A DNA stretch of 49,750 nt, taken from NCBI GenBank assembly GCA_009911355.1, contig QXXE01000026.1:1-49750 (forward strand), read 5' to 3'. A program made the translations under genes and the position numbers. Position 1 is the stretch's first letter. Every line of letters starts with the position of its first letter. This DNA comes from Clostridiaceae bacterium (lineage in GTDB: Bacteria > Bacillota > Clostridia > Oscillospirales > Butyricicoccaceae). Shown here piece after piece: positions 23,867 to 32,023 of this stretch. The notes beneath the pieces were generated by a model, which made no database searches, was not told where the DNA came from, and saw only the letters and a program-made list of their open reading frames with translations.

Positions 23867-26214
23867 AGATCGCTGTCGGCAACAGCCGCATGGATAAGAA
23901 GTGGAAAAACCGGGACATCTCCTGGGAGGATTTCTGCCAGAAGGTCAGCGTCACCCAGCGCACCACCGAAACCGTGGAGGAGTACCGCAAAATGAGAAAA
24001 GGCTCCCAGGACTCCATCAAGGATGTGGGTGGCTTTGTTGGCGGTACGCTCCGGGAGGGGCGGCGCAAGAACGGTACGGTGCTGTGCCGCTCCATGCTCA
24101 CCTTGGACATGGACTATGGCAAGCCGGGAATCTGGGAGGAGATCGCCATGCTCCACGATTTCAAGTGCTGCATCTACTCCACCCATAAGCACACCCCGGA
24201 AAATCCCCGGCTCCGGCTTATCATCCCTCTCTCCCGCAACATCACCGAGGAGGAATACCCCGCCGTGGCCCGCATGGTGGCAAAGCAGATCGGCATCGAC
24301 CTGTTTGACGACACCACCTATGAAGCCTGCCGCTTGATGTACTGGCCCTCCACCTCGGTCAACGGCAATTTCTTCTTCGACTCCAAGGACGGCCCGGAAC
24401 TTGACCCGGACACCTATCTCGCGCAGTACGCCGATTGGAGGGATGCCTCCACCTGGCCTGTATCTTCCCGCCAGTCTGAGGCGATCCGGCACACCATCTC
24501 CCAGCAGGCTGACCCGCTGACCAAGCCGGGAGCGGTGGGCGCGTTCTGCCGCGCCTACTCCATTGAGGACGCCATTGAAGCCTTCCTTGGCAATGTGTAT
24601 GCCCCCTCCGCCATGAACGGACGCTTTGACTATATCCCGGCAGACTCCTCTGCTGGCGTGGTGGTCTATGACGGGAAGTTCTCCTACAGCCACCACGCCA
24701 CCGACCCTGTGTGCGGCAGACTGCTGAACGCCTTTGATTTGGTGCGGCTCCACCGATACCGCGATATGGACGAGAACTGTCCGCCGAACACACCTGTGGG
24801 CAAGCTGCCATCCTTCAAGGCTATGACCGACCTCGCCCTCAAGGATGAACGGGTAAAAGCCGTTTTTGCCGAGGAGCGTGCCGTCCAAGCTGCCGCCGAG
24901 TTCAATGACGAAAACTGGCAGTCGCGGCTGGAGCTGGACAAGGCCGGAAATATCAAAAACACCCTGCGCAATCTCACCATCATCCTGGAAAACGACCTCA
25001 ACCTCAAACCGCTGGTGTTTAACCAGCTCCTGGACGGCATGGAGATTAAGGGCGATGTGCCGTGGAAACACCCCTCCAAGTTCTGGCGGGACGCTGATGA
25101 CGCCCAGCTTATCAGCTATGTGGACACCCACTACGGCACCTTCTCCGCCCGGAACTATGATATTGCCGTGACCAAGGTATCGGATGACCGCTCCTACCAT
25201 CCCATCCGGGCCTTTATTGAACAGTTGCCGGAATGGGACGGGATTGAGCGAGTGGACACCCTGCTCATCGACTACCTCGCCGCCGAGGACACGCCCTATG
25301 TGCGGGCGGTCACCCGGAAAACGCTGTGCGCCGCCATCAAGCGGGTGCTGGTCCCCGGTAGCAAGTTTGATTCCATGCTGGTGCTGAACGGCCCCCAGGG
25401 TGTGGGCAAAAGCACCCTCATTGCAAAGCTGGCCGGAGAGTGGTTTTCCGACAGCCTCAATCTGAGCGACACCAAGGACAAGACCGCCGCCGAGAAGTTG
25501 CAGGGCTATTGGATTTTGGAGATCGGCGAACTGGCCGGTCTGCGGAAAGCCGAGGTGGAAACGCTGCGCTCCTTCCTCTCCCGGCAGAACGACATCTACC
25601 GCGCTTCCTTCGGCAAGCGGGCCACGCCCCATCTGCGCCAGTGCGTGTTCTTCGGCACCACCAACGCCGAGTCCGGCTACCTCCGGGACACCACGGGCAA
25701 CCGCCGCTTCTGGCCGGTCAAGACCCCTGGCGGCGGCAAAAAACACTCCTGGGAGCTGACCGAGGAGGATATCCGCCAGATCTGGGCGGAGGTGCTGGTG
25801 TATGTGGAGCGGGGCGAGAAGCTCTATCTGGACGCCAACATGGAGACTCTCGCCAAGGTGGAGCAGCGGGAGGCGATGGAGTCTGACGAGCGGGAGGGCC
25901 TGGTGCGGCTGTATCTGGATACCCTTCTGCCGGAGGATTGGAGCGGCATGGATATTTTCGAGCGCCGCAATTTTCTCCACGGCAGCGACTTTGGCCCCAC
26001 CCAGCGGCAGGGAACGGTCAAGCGCACTTCCGTCTCCAGCATGGAGATTTGGTGCGAGTGTTTCGGCAAAGACCGCTCCAACCTGCACCGCTCCGACAGT
26101 AACGAGATCACCGGCATCCTCAAGCGGATCGGCTGGCAGCGGGCGGAGAGCAAGGTGCGCATCCCGCTCTATGGACCGCAGTATGTTTTTGTTCCGAAGG
26201 GGTGTTCCGAGTAA
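23863..26214 (+). CDS. VapE-family primase-helicase
   Basis: A 783-residue replication protein. The N-terminal third has a primase-polymerase-like acidic motif (MLTLDMDYG) and GGFVGGTLREGRRKN. The C-terminal part is a VapE superfamily 3-like ATPase with Walker A GPQGVGKST (about residues 510-518), a Walker B-like WILEIGELAG, and FGTTNAESGYLRDTTGNRRFWPV, which is very typical of the family. It probably primes and unwinds at the phage origin. The start overlaps DUF4406 by four bases. A GGAAC-rich intergenic region with origin-like features follows. Confidence 0.9.
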   Translation: MKIAVGNSRMDKKWKNRDISWEDFCQKVSVTQRTTETVEEYRKMRKGSQDSIKDVGGFVGGTLREGRRKNGTVLCRSMLTLDMDYGKPGIWEEIAMLHDFKCCIYSTHKHTPENPRLRLIIPLSRNITEEEYPAVARMVAKQIGIDLFDDTTYEACRLMYWPSTSVNGNFFFDSKDGPELDPDTYLAQYADWRDASTWPVSSRQSEAIRHTISQQADPLTKPGAVGAFCRAYSIEDAIEAFLGNVYAPSAMNGRFDYIPADSSAGVVVYDGKFSYSHHATDPVCGRLLNAFDLVRLHRYRDMDENCPPNTPVGKLPSFKAMTDLALKDERVKAVFAEERAVQAAAEFNDENWQSRLELDKAGNIKNTLRNLTIILENDLNLKPLVFNQLLDGMEIKGDVPWKHPSKFWRDADDAQLISYVDTHYGTFSARNYDIAVTKVSDDRSYHPIRAFIEQLPEWDGIERVDTLLIDYLAAEDTPYVRAVTRKTLCAAIKRVLVPGSKFDSMLVLNGPQGVGKSTLIAKLAGEWFSDSLNLSDTKDKTAAEKLQGYWILEIGELAGLRKAEVETLRSFLSRQNDIYRASFGKRATPHLRQCVFFGTTNAESGYLRDTTGNRRFWPVKTPGGGKKHSWELTEEDIRQIWAEVLVYVERGEKLYLDANMETLAKVEQREAMESDEREGLVRLYLDTLLPEDWSGMDIFERRNFLHGSDFGPTQRQGTVKRTSVSSMEIWCECFGKDRSNLHRSDSNEITGILKRIGWQRAESKVRIPLYGPQYVFVPKGCSE

Positions 26215-26231
26215 AAAGGCCCTTTTGTACT

Positions 26232-26427
26232 GAACACAGGAACAAGTTCCCAGGGGGAAGTCCCGCCGTTGGAACACCTCTGGGAACATCTCATGGGAAC
26301 GGGCGCGCCCCCATAAGTTGCAAGGTTTGTCGGCTGGCTTGTTCCTGTGTTCCTAACTTTTCTTATATATTAAATGTACAAGAAAAGAAGATACCAATTC
26401 CGCATAACCCGCATATACGCGCGTATA
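26232..26427. other. Candidate replication origin: GGAAC repeats, AT-rich tract, palindrome
   Basis: Within the 250 bases between vapE and the VRR-NUC gene lie a perfect 15-bp inverted repeat (GAACACAGGAACAAG at 26232-26246 and its complement at 26338-26352), about seven GGAAC/GTTCC boxes, an AT-rich tract near 26358-26385 (CTTATATATTAAATG), and the perfect palindrome TATACGCGCGTATA (26414-26427). Iterons beside an AT-rich stretch next to primase-helicase genes are typical of replication origins. It could also be an operator region. Confidence 0.45.
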
Positions 26428-26465
26428 GGGATTTTTCCGTTCTTGGAACGCAGGAGGTGACTTCT

Positions 26466-26747
26466 ATGCGAGAAAAAACTGTGGAAGCCAAGCTGGTCGC
26501 GGCTGTCAAAGCGATGGGTGGCCTCTCCCCAAAATTCGTTAGCCCTGGATATGATGGGATGCCCGACCGCCTTGTGTTACTCCCTAACGGGATATTAGCC
26601 TTTGTGGAGCTGAAGGCCCCTGGAAAGAAAATGCGTCCGCTGCAAGTAAGGCGGAAAAATCAAATCGAGGCTCTGGGCTTTTCGGTGTACTGCATCGACA
26701 AGCCGGAGCAGATCGGAGGTGTCCTCAGTGAAATACAGTCCTCATGA
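26466..26747 (+). CDS. VRR-NUC domain nuclease
   Basis: A 93-residue stand-alone VRR-NUC protein. The PD-(D/E)xK core is visible as GMPDRLVLLPNGILAFVELKAPGK, where the D, E and K are the metal-binding and catalytic residues. LQVRRKNQIEALGFSVYCID follows, with the QxxxxxxL helix of the fold. Such phage proteins cut branched DNA such as Holliday junctions. AGGAGGTGAC precedes the ATG. The end overlaps the SNF2 helicase gene by 20 bases, and in many phages this nuclease-helicase pair is adjacent. Confidence 0.9.
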   Translation: MREKTVEAKLVAAVKAMGGLSPKFVSPGYDGMPDRLVLLPNGILAFVELKAPGKKMRPLQVRRKNQIEALGFSVYCIDKPEQIGGVLSEIQSS

Positions 26748-28107
26748 TTACCAGAGCTTTGCCACCGACTTCATCCTGGCACACCCCATCGCCGCTGTTC
26801 TTCTGGATATGGGCCTTGGCAAGAGCGTCATTACCCTCACCGCTCTGTTTGACCTGTGTCTGGACAGCTTTCTGGTGCGGAAGGTGCTGGTCATTGCCCC
26901 GCTCCGGGTGGCAAGGGACACATGGCCCACCGAGATCAAAAAGTGGGACCACCTCCGGGGCCTGTCCTGGTCGCTGGCGGTGGGGAGCGAGATCGAGCGG
27001 AAGACGGCGCTGCACCAGCGGGCCTTCGTGTATATCATCAACCGGGAGAACGTCCAATGGCTCATTGAGGACAGCGGCCTCCCCTTTGACTACGACATGG
27101 TGGTGGTCGATGAGCTGTCCTCCTTCAAGTCCTACCAGGCAAAACGGTTCCGCTCCCTGATGAAAGTCAGACCCGGCGTCAAGCGCATCGTGGGGTTGAC
27201 CGGCACACCCTCCAGCAACGGTCTGATGGACCTTTGGGCAGAGTTCCGGCTCTTGGATATGGGCCAGCGGCTTGGACGGTATATCACCCACTACCGCGCC
27301 CGGTATTTCCAGCCGGACAAGCGCAACGGTCAGGTGGTGTTCTCCTACAAGCCCCTCCCCGGAGCGGAGGAGGCCATCTACGAGAAGATTTCCGACATCA
27401 CCATTTCCATGAAAGCCGCTGACCACCTCCAGATGCCGGAATGTGTGTTCAACGAGGTACAAGTGGTCCTCTCCGAGCGGGAGCGGCAGACCTACGACAC
27501 CATGCGCTCCGAATTGGTAGTTTCCCTCGGCGGCGAGGAGGTGGATGCCGGGAATGCGGCGGCGCTTGGCAACAAGCTCTCCCAGATGGCGAACGGTGCC
27601 GTCTATGGCGAGGACAAGCGTGTGTTCCCGATACACGACCGAAAGCTGGACGCTCTGGAGGACCTCATCGAAGCCGCCAACGGAAAGCCGGTGCTGGTGG
27701 CCTACTGGTTCCAGCACGACCGGGAGCGGATCGCCGCTCGGCTCCGAAGGCTTCACATCCCGTTCTCCCTGCTGGACACATCGGAGAGCATCGCCCGTTG
27801 GAATCGCGGGGAGCTACCTGTGGCCCTTATCCACCCGGCCTCTGCCGGACATGGGCTGAACCTACAAGCCGGAGGCTCCACCCTCGTCTGGTTCGGCCTG
27901 ACCTGGTCGCTGGAACTGTATCAGCAGGCCAACGCCCGCCTGTGGCGGCAGGGCCAGACGGACACGGTGGTCATCCACCACATCATTGCCGCCGACACGA
28001 TAGACGAGCGGATCATGTCCGCTCTGAGCAAGAAGGAAAAAACACAGTCCGCATTGATCGATGCGGTGAAAGCAAATCTGGAGGTGCAGCCGATTGACCC
28101 CTTATGA
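26728..28107 (+). CDS. SNF2-like DEAD/DEAH-box helicase
   Basis: A 459-residue SF2 helicase of the phage SNF2 group. Motifs are LLDMGLGKSVITL (Walker A, about residues 25-37), VVDELSSF (motif II), GLTGTPSSNGL (motif III), and in the second lobe PASAGHGLNLQAGGSTLVWFG and QANARLWRQGQTDTV (motifs V and VI). It would remodel DNA during phage replication or recombination with the VRR-NUC nuclease. The GTG at 26728 has GGAGGT seven bases upstream. The GTG nine bases earlier overlaps the ribosome site. Confidence 0.9.
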   Translation: MKYSPHDYQSFATDFILAHPIAAVLLDMGLGKSVITLTALFDLCLDSFLVRKVLVIAPLRVARDTWPTEIKKWDHLRGLSWSLAVGSEIERKTALHQRAFVYIINRENVQWLIEDSGLPFDYDMVVVDELSSFKSYQAKRFRSLMKVRPGVKRIVGLTGTPSSNGLMDLWAEFRLLDMGQRLGRYITHYRARYFQPDKRNGQVVFSYKPLPGAEEAIYEKISDITISMKAADHLQMPECVFNEVQVVLSERERQTYDTMRSELVVSLGGEEVDAGNAAALGNKLSQMANGAVYGEDKRVFPIHDRKLDALEDLIEAANGKPVLVAYWFQHDRERIAARLRRLHIPFSLLDTSESIARWNRGELPVALIHPASAGHGLNLQAGGSTLVWFGLTWSLELYQQANARLWRQGQTDTVVIHHIIAADTIDERIMSALSKKEKTQSALIDAVKANLEVQPIDPL

Positions 28108-28315
28108 AAATCTGGCAAACGCCATCATCCTCCGGGCTGTCGAGGATTACCGGGAGGCCCTGTGGGATTTGGAGGTCAACCCCCGCTACCCCCTTGCCCT
28201 GCGCACAGTGTCAGATGTTGAGCGGTTCTTCCGCTCCGGCTGGTTCTCTGCCCTGACCTCTCTTGACGGTGTGGTGCTTATGAAAAAATTGCAGAAGGAG
28301 TGTAATGTGAAATGA
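28094..28315 (+). CDS. Small prophage protein of unknown function
   Basis: A 73-residue protein starting at a TTG that overlaps the end of the helicase gene and has GGAGGT about nine bases before it. The sequence (NAIILRAVEDYREALWDLEVNPRYPLALRTVSDVERFFRSGWFSALTSLDGVVLMKKLQ) has the pattern I have seen in small proteins located between the helicase and the ArpU-like factor in related prophages. The function is unknown. It overlaps the next gene by four bases. Confidence 0.68.
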   Translation: MTPYENLANAIILRAVEDYREALWDLEVNPRYPLALRTVSDVERFFRSGWFSALTSLDGVVLMKKLQKECNVK

Positions 28316-28728
28316 AAGCGAAAGAATATTTGTCCCAGGCGTACCGCCTGGATAACCGCATCAACAGCAAAATCGACCAGGTGGCCTCTTTGAACGATCT
28401 GGCTACCAAATGCACCTCCAATGTCACAGGGATGCCCAAGAGTCCCAATCAGGGCGGCTCCACGATGGCGGATGCTGTGGTGAAGATCATCGACCTGCAA
28501 GCGGAGATCAACCGGGACATCGACCGGCTGGTAGATTTGAAGTGCGAACTGACGAGGACCATCAAAGCGGTGGATGATGTTGACTGCCGACTTCTTCTGG
28601 AGGGCCGCTACCTCTGCTACAAATCCTGGGAGCAAATCGCTATGGAGATGGGGTTCCGCGTCCGCCACGTCTATGAGGTACACAGCGTGGCCCTGAAAAA
28701 AATTGAAAAAATTTTATCCGCGCAGTAA
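28312..28728 (+). CDS. ArpU/DUF1492-like late transcription regulator
   Basis: A 138-residue helical protein with a C-terminal sigma region 4-like HTH (EGRYLCYKSWEQIAMEMGFRVRHVYEVHSVALKKIEKIL). It is in the position where Firmicute phages carry an ArpU-type activator of late genes, at the end of the replication module. The N-terminal half (AKEYLSQAYRLDNRINSKIDQVASLNDLA) is the typical DUF1492 start. It probably helps RNA polymerase transcribe the packaging and structural genes. A terminator follows 63 bases on. Confidence 0.8.
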   Translation: MKAKEYLSQAYRLDNRINSKIDQVASLNDLATKCTSNVTGMPKSPNQGGSTMADAVVKIIDLQAEINRDIDRLVDLKCELTRTIKAVDDVDCRLLLEGRYLCYKSWEQIAMEMGFRVRHVYEVHSVALKKIEKILSAQ

Positions 28729-28791
28729 AACGCACTTTTTCGCACTAAGAAAATAGTGTATCATGTAAGATAGGAAAACAGAATGAAGGAC

Positions 28792-28829
28792 AGCCATCGT
28801 GGGATCAATCCTGCGGTGGCTTTTCTTTT
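28792..28829 (+). terminator. Terminator after the ArpU-like gene
   Basis: AGCCATCG and CGGTGGCT (one G-U pair) flank a 14-base loop and are followed by TTTCTTTT. It lies just before the HNH gene, separating early from later operons. Confidence 0.7.
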
Positions 28830-28850
28830 GCCCCAACGGAGGTGAGCATC

Positions 28851-29210
28851 ATGCCGCGCAGACCAAACATCCCCTGCAAACACCCCGGCTGTGGTCGGCT
28901 GATCCCCTACGGCAGTATGTACTGCGAGGAGCATCGACCACTCCACACACACGACAGAAAAACCACCACCGAGAGGGGATACGGACGCCGCTGGCAGAAA
29001 GCCCGCGCCGTGTTCCTCCGCGCACACCCCTTGTGCGTCCGATGCCAAGCGAAGGGCCGACTGGTCAAGGCTACTGTGGTTGACCACATCGTTCCCCATC
29101 GCGGCGACCCCACACTGTTCTGGGACACCGACAACTGGCAGGCTCTGTGTAAGCGGTGCCACGACCATAAGACCATGACGGAAGATCGCCACCAGGAGTT
29201 TCATTACTGA
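28851..29210 (+). CDS. HNH endonuclease
   Basis: A 119-residue HNH nuclease. The N-terminus has two CxxxxC/CxxH-like zinc pairs (CKHPGCGRLI, YCEEHRP). The nuclease core is LCVRCQAKGRLVKATVVDHIVPHRGDPTLFWDTDNWQALCKRCHDHKT, with the catalytic histidine in DHIVPHRG and CxxC pairs that hold the fold. HNH proteins next to terminase genes are needed for packaging in HK97-like phages. Here the terminase is 8 kb away, with accessory genes in between. GGAGGTGAGC precedes the ATG. Confidence 0.88.
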   Translation: MPRRPNIPCKHPGCGRLIPYGSMYCEEHRPLHTHDRKTTTERGYGRRWQKARAVFLRAHPLCVRCQAKGRLVKATVVDHIVPHRGDPTLFWDTDNWQALCKRCHDHKTMTEDRHQEFHY

Positions 29211-29397
29211 CCAGGGGCGGTCTGAATCTCTACGGCCTTTAGCCCTGGGGACCGGCGCCCCCCTCTTTGCGTATTTTCGCGGAATTGGCAAGGGGGGACA
29301 CCCCCTGAGCCGGGGCCGGAGCGGGGGAAGCCCCTCCGGGACATAGTTTTTCGCAAAATGGGCAGACCGCCGTTTTGCGGAAAAGTTCACTTTGACC

Positions 29398-29438
29398 GCC
29401 GCTTGGGGTGAAGTTTTGACCACCCCAGCGGCCTTTTT
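29398..29438 (+). terminator. Terminator upstream of the zinc-finger/methyltransferase operon
   Basis: GCCGCTTGGGGTG and CACCCCAGCGGC pair with one mismatch and are followed by CTTTTT. It lies 26 bases before the next ATG, so the next gene has its own promoter or relies on anti-termination. Confidence 0.75.
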
Positions 29439-29463
29439 CACGTCAAGAAAGGATAGCACAGCC

Positions 29464-29928
29464 ATGACGGAATACCAGGAATGCCAGATTCGCGGGCTTC
29501 GGATGAGGGGCGCGGGCTACAAGGCCATCGCCTCCGCCACCGGGCTGTCCCGCGACATCGTGCGCAACTACTGCAAGAGCCACGGGCTGGAGGGCTTGGC
29601 CTCCGAGTTCACCATGAACATGAAGGAGCAGATCGACAAGGGCCTCGCCTGTGCAAGCTGCGGCAGACCTCTGGAGCAGCCGCGCACCGGGAGACGGCGA
29701 CGGTTCTGCTCAGACGAATGCAGACGGTATTGGTGGGCTGTTCACCCGGAGGAAAGCGAACACAGCGCCGGGGCCACCTACCACGGCATCTGCGCCTACT
29801 GTGGTCAGCCCTTCCAGTCCTATGGAAATCAACACAGAAAATATTGCAGCCACGAGTGCTACATCCGCGACCGCTTTCAGAGGGCGGAGGATGGTGTGAC
29901 CCGGCTGCGTCAGGAGGTATCGCCATGA
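29464..29928 (+). CDS. HTH and double zinc-ribbon protein
   Basis: A 154-residue protein. The N-terminal ~50 residues are an HTH resembling terminase small subunits or sigma-like factors (ECQIRGLRMRGAGYKAIASATGLSRDIVRNYCKSHGL). Two zinc-binding modules of the CxxC...FCSxxC kind follow (CASCGRPLEQ...FCSDEC and CAYCGQPFQS...YCSHEC). It occurs upstream of methyltransferase genes in related prophages. It may be a DNA-binding regulator. The function is unproven. The end overlaps the next gene by four bases. Confidence 0.78.
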   Translation: MTEYQECQIRGLRMRGAGYKAIASATGLSRDIVRNYCKSHGLEGLASEFTMNMKEQIDKGLACASCGRPLEQPRTGRRRRFCSDECRRYWWAVHPEESEHSAGATYHGICAYCGQPFQSYGNQHRKYCSHECYIRDRFQRAEDGVTRLRQEVSP

Positions 29929-31178
29929 GTGAAATGAAATGGCAAACGCTCCCGCTCGGTCAACTGCGCCCCGCCGCCTACAATCCCCGGAAGGCGCTCA
30001 AGCCCAGCGACAAGGAGTATCAGAAAATCAAAAACTCCATCCAAGAGTTCGGCTATGTGGAGCCGATCATCGCCAACTTCGACATGACAGTTATTGGGGG
30101 CCACCAACGGCTGACCATTTTGAAGGACCTCGGCTACACTGAGGCGCAGTGTGTTGTCCTCCACATTGAGGACGAGGCCAAGGTGAAGGCGCTGAACATT
30201 GCCCTCAACAAAATCTCCGGCGAATGGAACGAGCAGCTCCTCGCCGACCTGCTGGTGGATTTGCAGGACGCACAGTTCAATCTCGACCTAACCGGCTTCG
30301 AGGCCCCGGAGATCGACCAGCTTTTCTCCAAGCTCCACAACAAGGACATCGAGGAGGACAACTTCGATGTGGAGGAGGAGCTGAAGAATCCGGCCTTCTC
30401 CCAGGCGGGGGACATCTGGACGCTGGGCCGTCACCGGGTCATCTGCGGCGACTCCACCCTGCCGGAAACCTTCAAGCTGCTCATGGAGGGCAAGAAGGCC
30501 AACCTCGTTCTGACGGACCCGCCTTACAACGTGAATGTTGAGGAAACGGCTGGCAAGATCAAGAACGACAATATGCCGGACGCCGACTTCTACAACTTCC
30601 TGTTCTGTGCCTTTGTCAACATGGAACAGAACATGGAGCAGGATGCCTCCATCTATGTGTTCCACGCCGACACCCAGGGGCTGACCTTCCGGCGAGCTTT
30701 CGCCGATGCCGGGTTCAACCTCTCCGGCTGCTGTATCTGGAAGAAGAACGCCCTGGTGCTGGGCCGCTCCCCCTACCAATGGCAGCACGAGCCGTGTCTG
30801 TTCGGCTGGAAGAAGGGCGGCAAGCACCTGTGGTACTCCGACCGCAAGCAGACCACCATCTGGGAGTACGACAGACCCAAGGCCAGTAAGGATCATCCGA
30901 CCATGAAGCCTGTGACTCTGATGGCCTACCCCATCAAAAATTCCACCATGACCAACTGCATTGTCCTCGACCCTTTCCTCGGCTCTGGCTCCACGCTGAT
31001 CGCTTGCCAGGAGACTCAGAGAATCTGCTATGGCGCGGAGCTGGACGAGAAGTTCATGGATGTCATCGTCAAACGGTACATTGAGCAGGTCGGCTCCGCT
31101 GACGGGGTGACGGTGCTGCGCAATGGTTCCACCTACACCTACGATGAACTTGTGGGCGAGGACATTTCGTTGTTTTGA
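29925..31178 (+). CDS. ParB-domain DNA methyltransferase
   Basis: A 417-residue fusion. Residues ~1-100 are a ParB/Srx-like nuclease domain (LPLGQLRPAAYNPRKALKPSD, VIGGHQRLTILKDLGY). The rest is an N6-adenine or N4-cytosine methyltransferase of the beta class, with the catalytic motif LTDPPYNV at about 196-203 and the AdoMet-binding motif VLDPFLGSGSTLIAC later. Such fusions are common in phages and protect phage DNA from host restriction. With the C5 methyltransferase at 33091 it gives the prophage two distinct modification activities. Confidence 0.92.
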   Translation: MSEMKWQTLPLGQLRPAAYNPRKALKPSDKEYQKIKNSIQEFGYVEPIIANFDMTVIGGHQRLTILKDLGYTEAQCVVLHIEDEAKVKALNIALNKISGEWNEQLLADLLVDLQDAQFNLDLTGFEAPEIDQLFSKLHNKDIEEDNFDVEEELKNPAFSQAGDIWTLGRHRVICGDSTLPETFKLLMEGKKANLVLTDPPYNVNVEETAGKIKNDNMPDADFYNFLFCAFVNMEQNMEQDASIYVFHADTQGLTFRRAFADAGFNLSGCCIWKKNALVLGRSPYQWQHEPCLFGWKKGGKHLWYSDRKQTTIWEYDRPKASKDHPTMKPVTLMAYPIKNSTMTNCIVLDPFLGSGSTLIACQETQRICYGAELDEKFMDVIVKRYIEQVGSADGVTVLRNGSTYTYDELVGEDISLF

Positions 31179-31192
31179 TAGGAGGGCTGACG

Positions 31193-32023
31193 ATGGAAAA
31201 ACCGATTCTCCGGGTCTGTAGTTTTTCAGGCGGGAAGGACTCGACCGCCATGCTCCTTCGGCTGCTGGAGGAGGGCGTCCAGGTTGATGTAATTTTGTTC
31301 TGCGATACCGGGCTTGAGTTTCCCGCCCTCTACGACCACATTCGGAAGGTGGAGCAGAACATTGGGCGGGAGATCACCACGGTGAAATGTCCAGATGATT
31401 TTGAATATCTGTTTGCCCACAAACGGGTCAAGCGAAAGCCCAAGTCGGAAAAAGCCGTTAAATGTGGGACAGACCACGATGGCTATAGCTGGGCTGGGCC
31501 TGCGCAACGCTGGTGTACCGAGCTTCTAAAAAGCCAGCCCAGAGAGCAGTACCTCCGAAACCTCCGAGAGAAATATGAGGTGTTGGAGTATATTGGTATT
31601 GCTTCCGATGAAGTTACACGCATCAATCGAAAATGCAACCAAAGGCCGGAGGTAAAGCTACCTCTGGTCGAGTGGGGCATGACCGAGGCCGACTGCCTCG
31701 CCTACTGCAAAGAGCGCGGCTACGATTGGGGCGGTCTGTACGATAAGATGCGCCGCGTGTCCTGCTGGTGCTGCCCACTTCAATCGCTGGCGGAGCTGCG
31801 TGTGCTGTACCAGGATTTCCCCGACCTGTGGGAGCAGCTCAAGCGGTGGGATGCCATGACCTGGCGTTCCTTCAAATCGGACTACACTGTTTTGCAACTG
31901 GAACAACGCTTTGATTTCGAGGAGGAATGGCTGAAAGCCGGGAATCGCCTCGGAACCAAGGCGTTTTATTCTGCCCTGAGAGAGCGATTGGCGGTGAATG
32001 ATGCTACGAGTAGCGATCATTGA
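31193..32023 (+). CDS. PAPS-reductase-like (ATP pyrophosphatase fold) protein
   Basis: A 276-residue protein of the phosphoadenosine phosphosulfate reductase/DndC superfamily. The PP-loop SFSGGKDSTAML is at residues ~10-21. Cysteines follow in RVSCWCCPLQSLAELR, which could bind a metal or Fe-S cluster. Related proteins activate a substrate by adenylation, as in sulphate reduction, tRNA thiolation or DNA phosphorothioation. No other Dnd gene is present. The next gene, a radical SAM protein, overlaps by 26 bases. A joint role in nucleic-acid modification is an inference. GGAGGG precedes the ATG at 31193. Confidence 0.85.
   Translation: MEKPILRVCSFSGGKDSTAMLLRLLEEGVQVDVILFCDTGLEFPALYDHIRKVEQNIGREITTVKCPDDFEYLFAHKRVKRKPKSEKAVKCGTDHDGYSWAGPAQRWCTELLKSQPREQYLRNLREKYEVLEYIGIASDEVTRINRKCNQRPEVKLPLVEWGMTEADCLAYCKERGYDWGGLYDKMRRVSCWCCPLQSLAELRVLYQDFPDLWEQLKRWDAMTWRSFKSDYTVLQLEQRFDFEEEWLKAGNRLGTKAFYSALRERLAVNDATSSDH

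Noticed and set aside
23659..26289. 876-codon minus-strand frame opposite vapE, and a similar 608-codon frame at 19679-21505
   Set aside because: Both are mirror frames of firmly identified replication genes. Their translations have no recognisable domain, and GC-rich third positions explain the lack of stops.
31193..32023. DndC of a DNA phosphorothioation system
   Set aside because: The PP-loop fold matches, but dndA, dndB, dndD and dndE are absent nearby, so the family assignment is kept broad.
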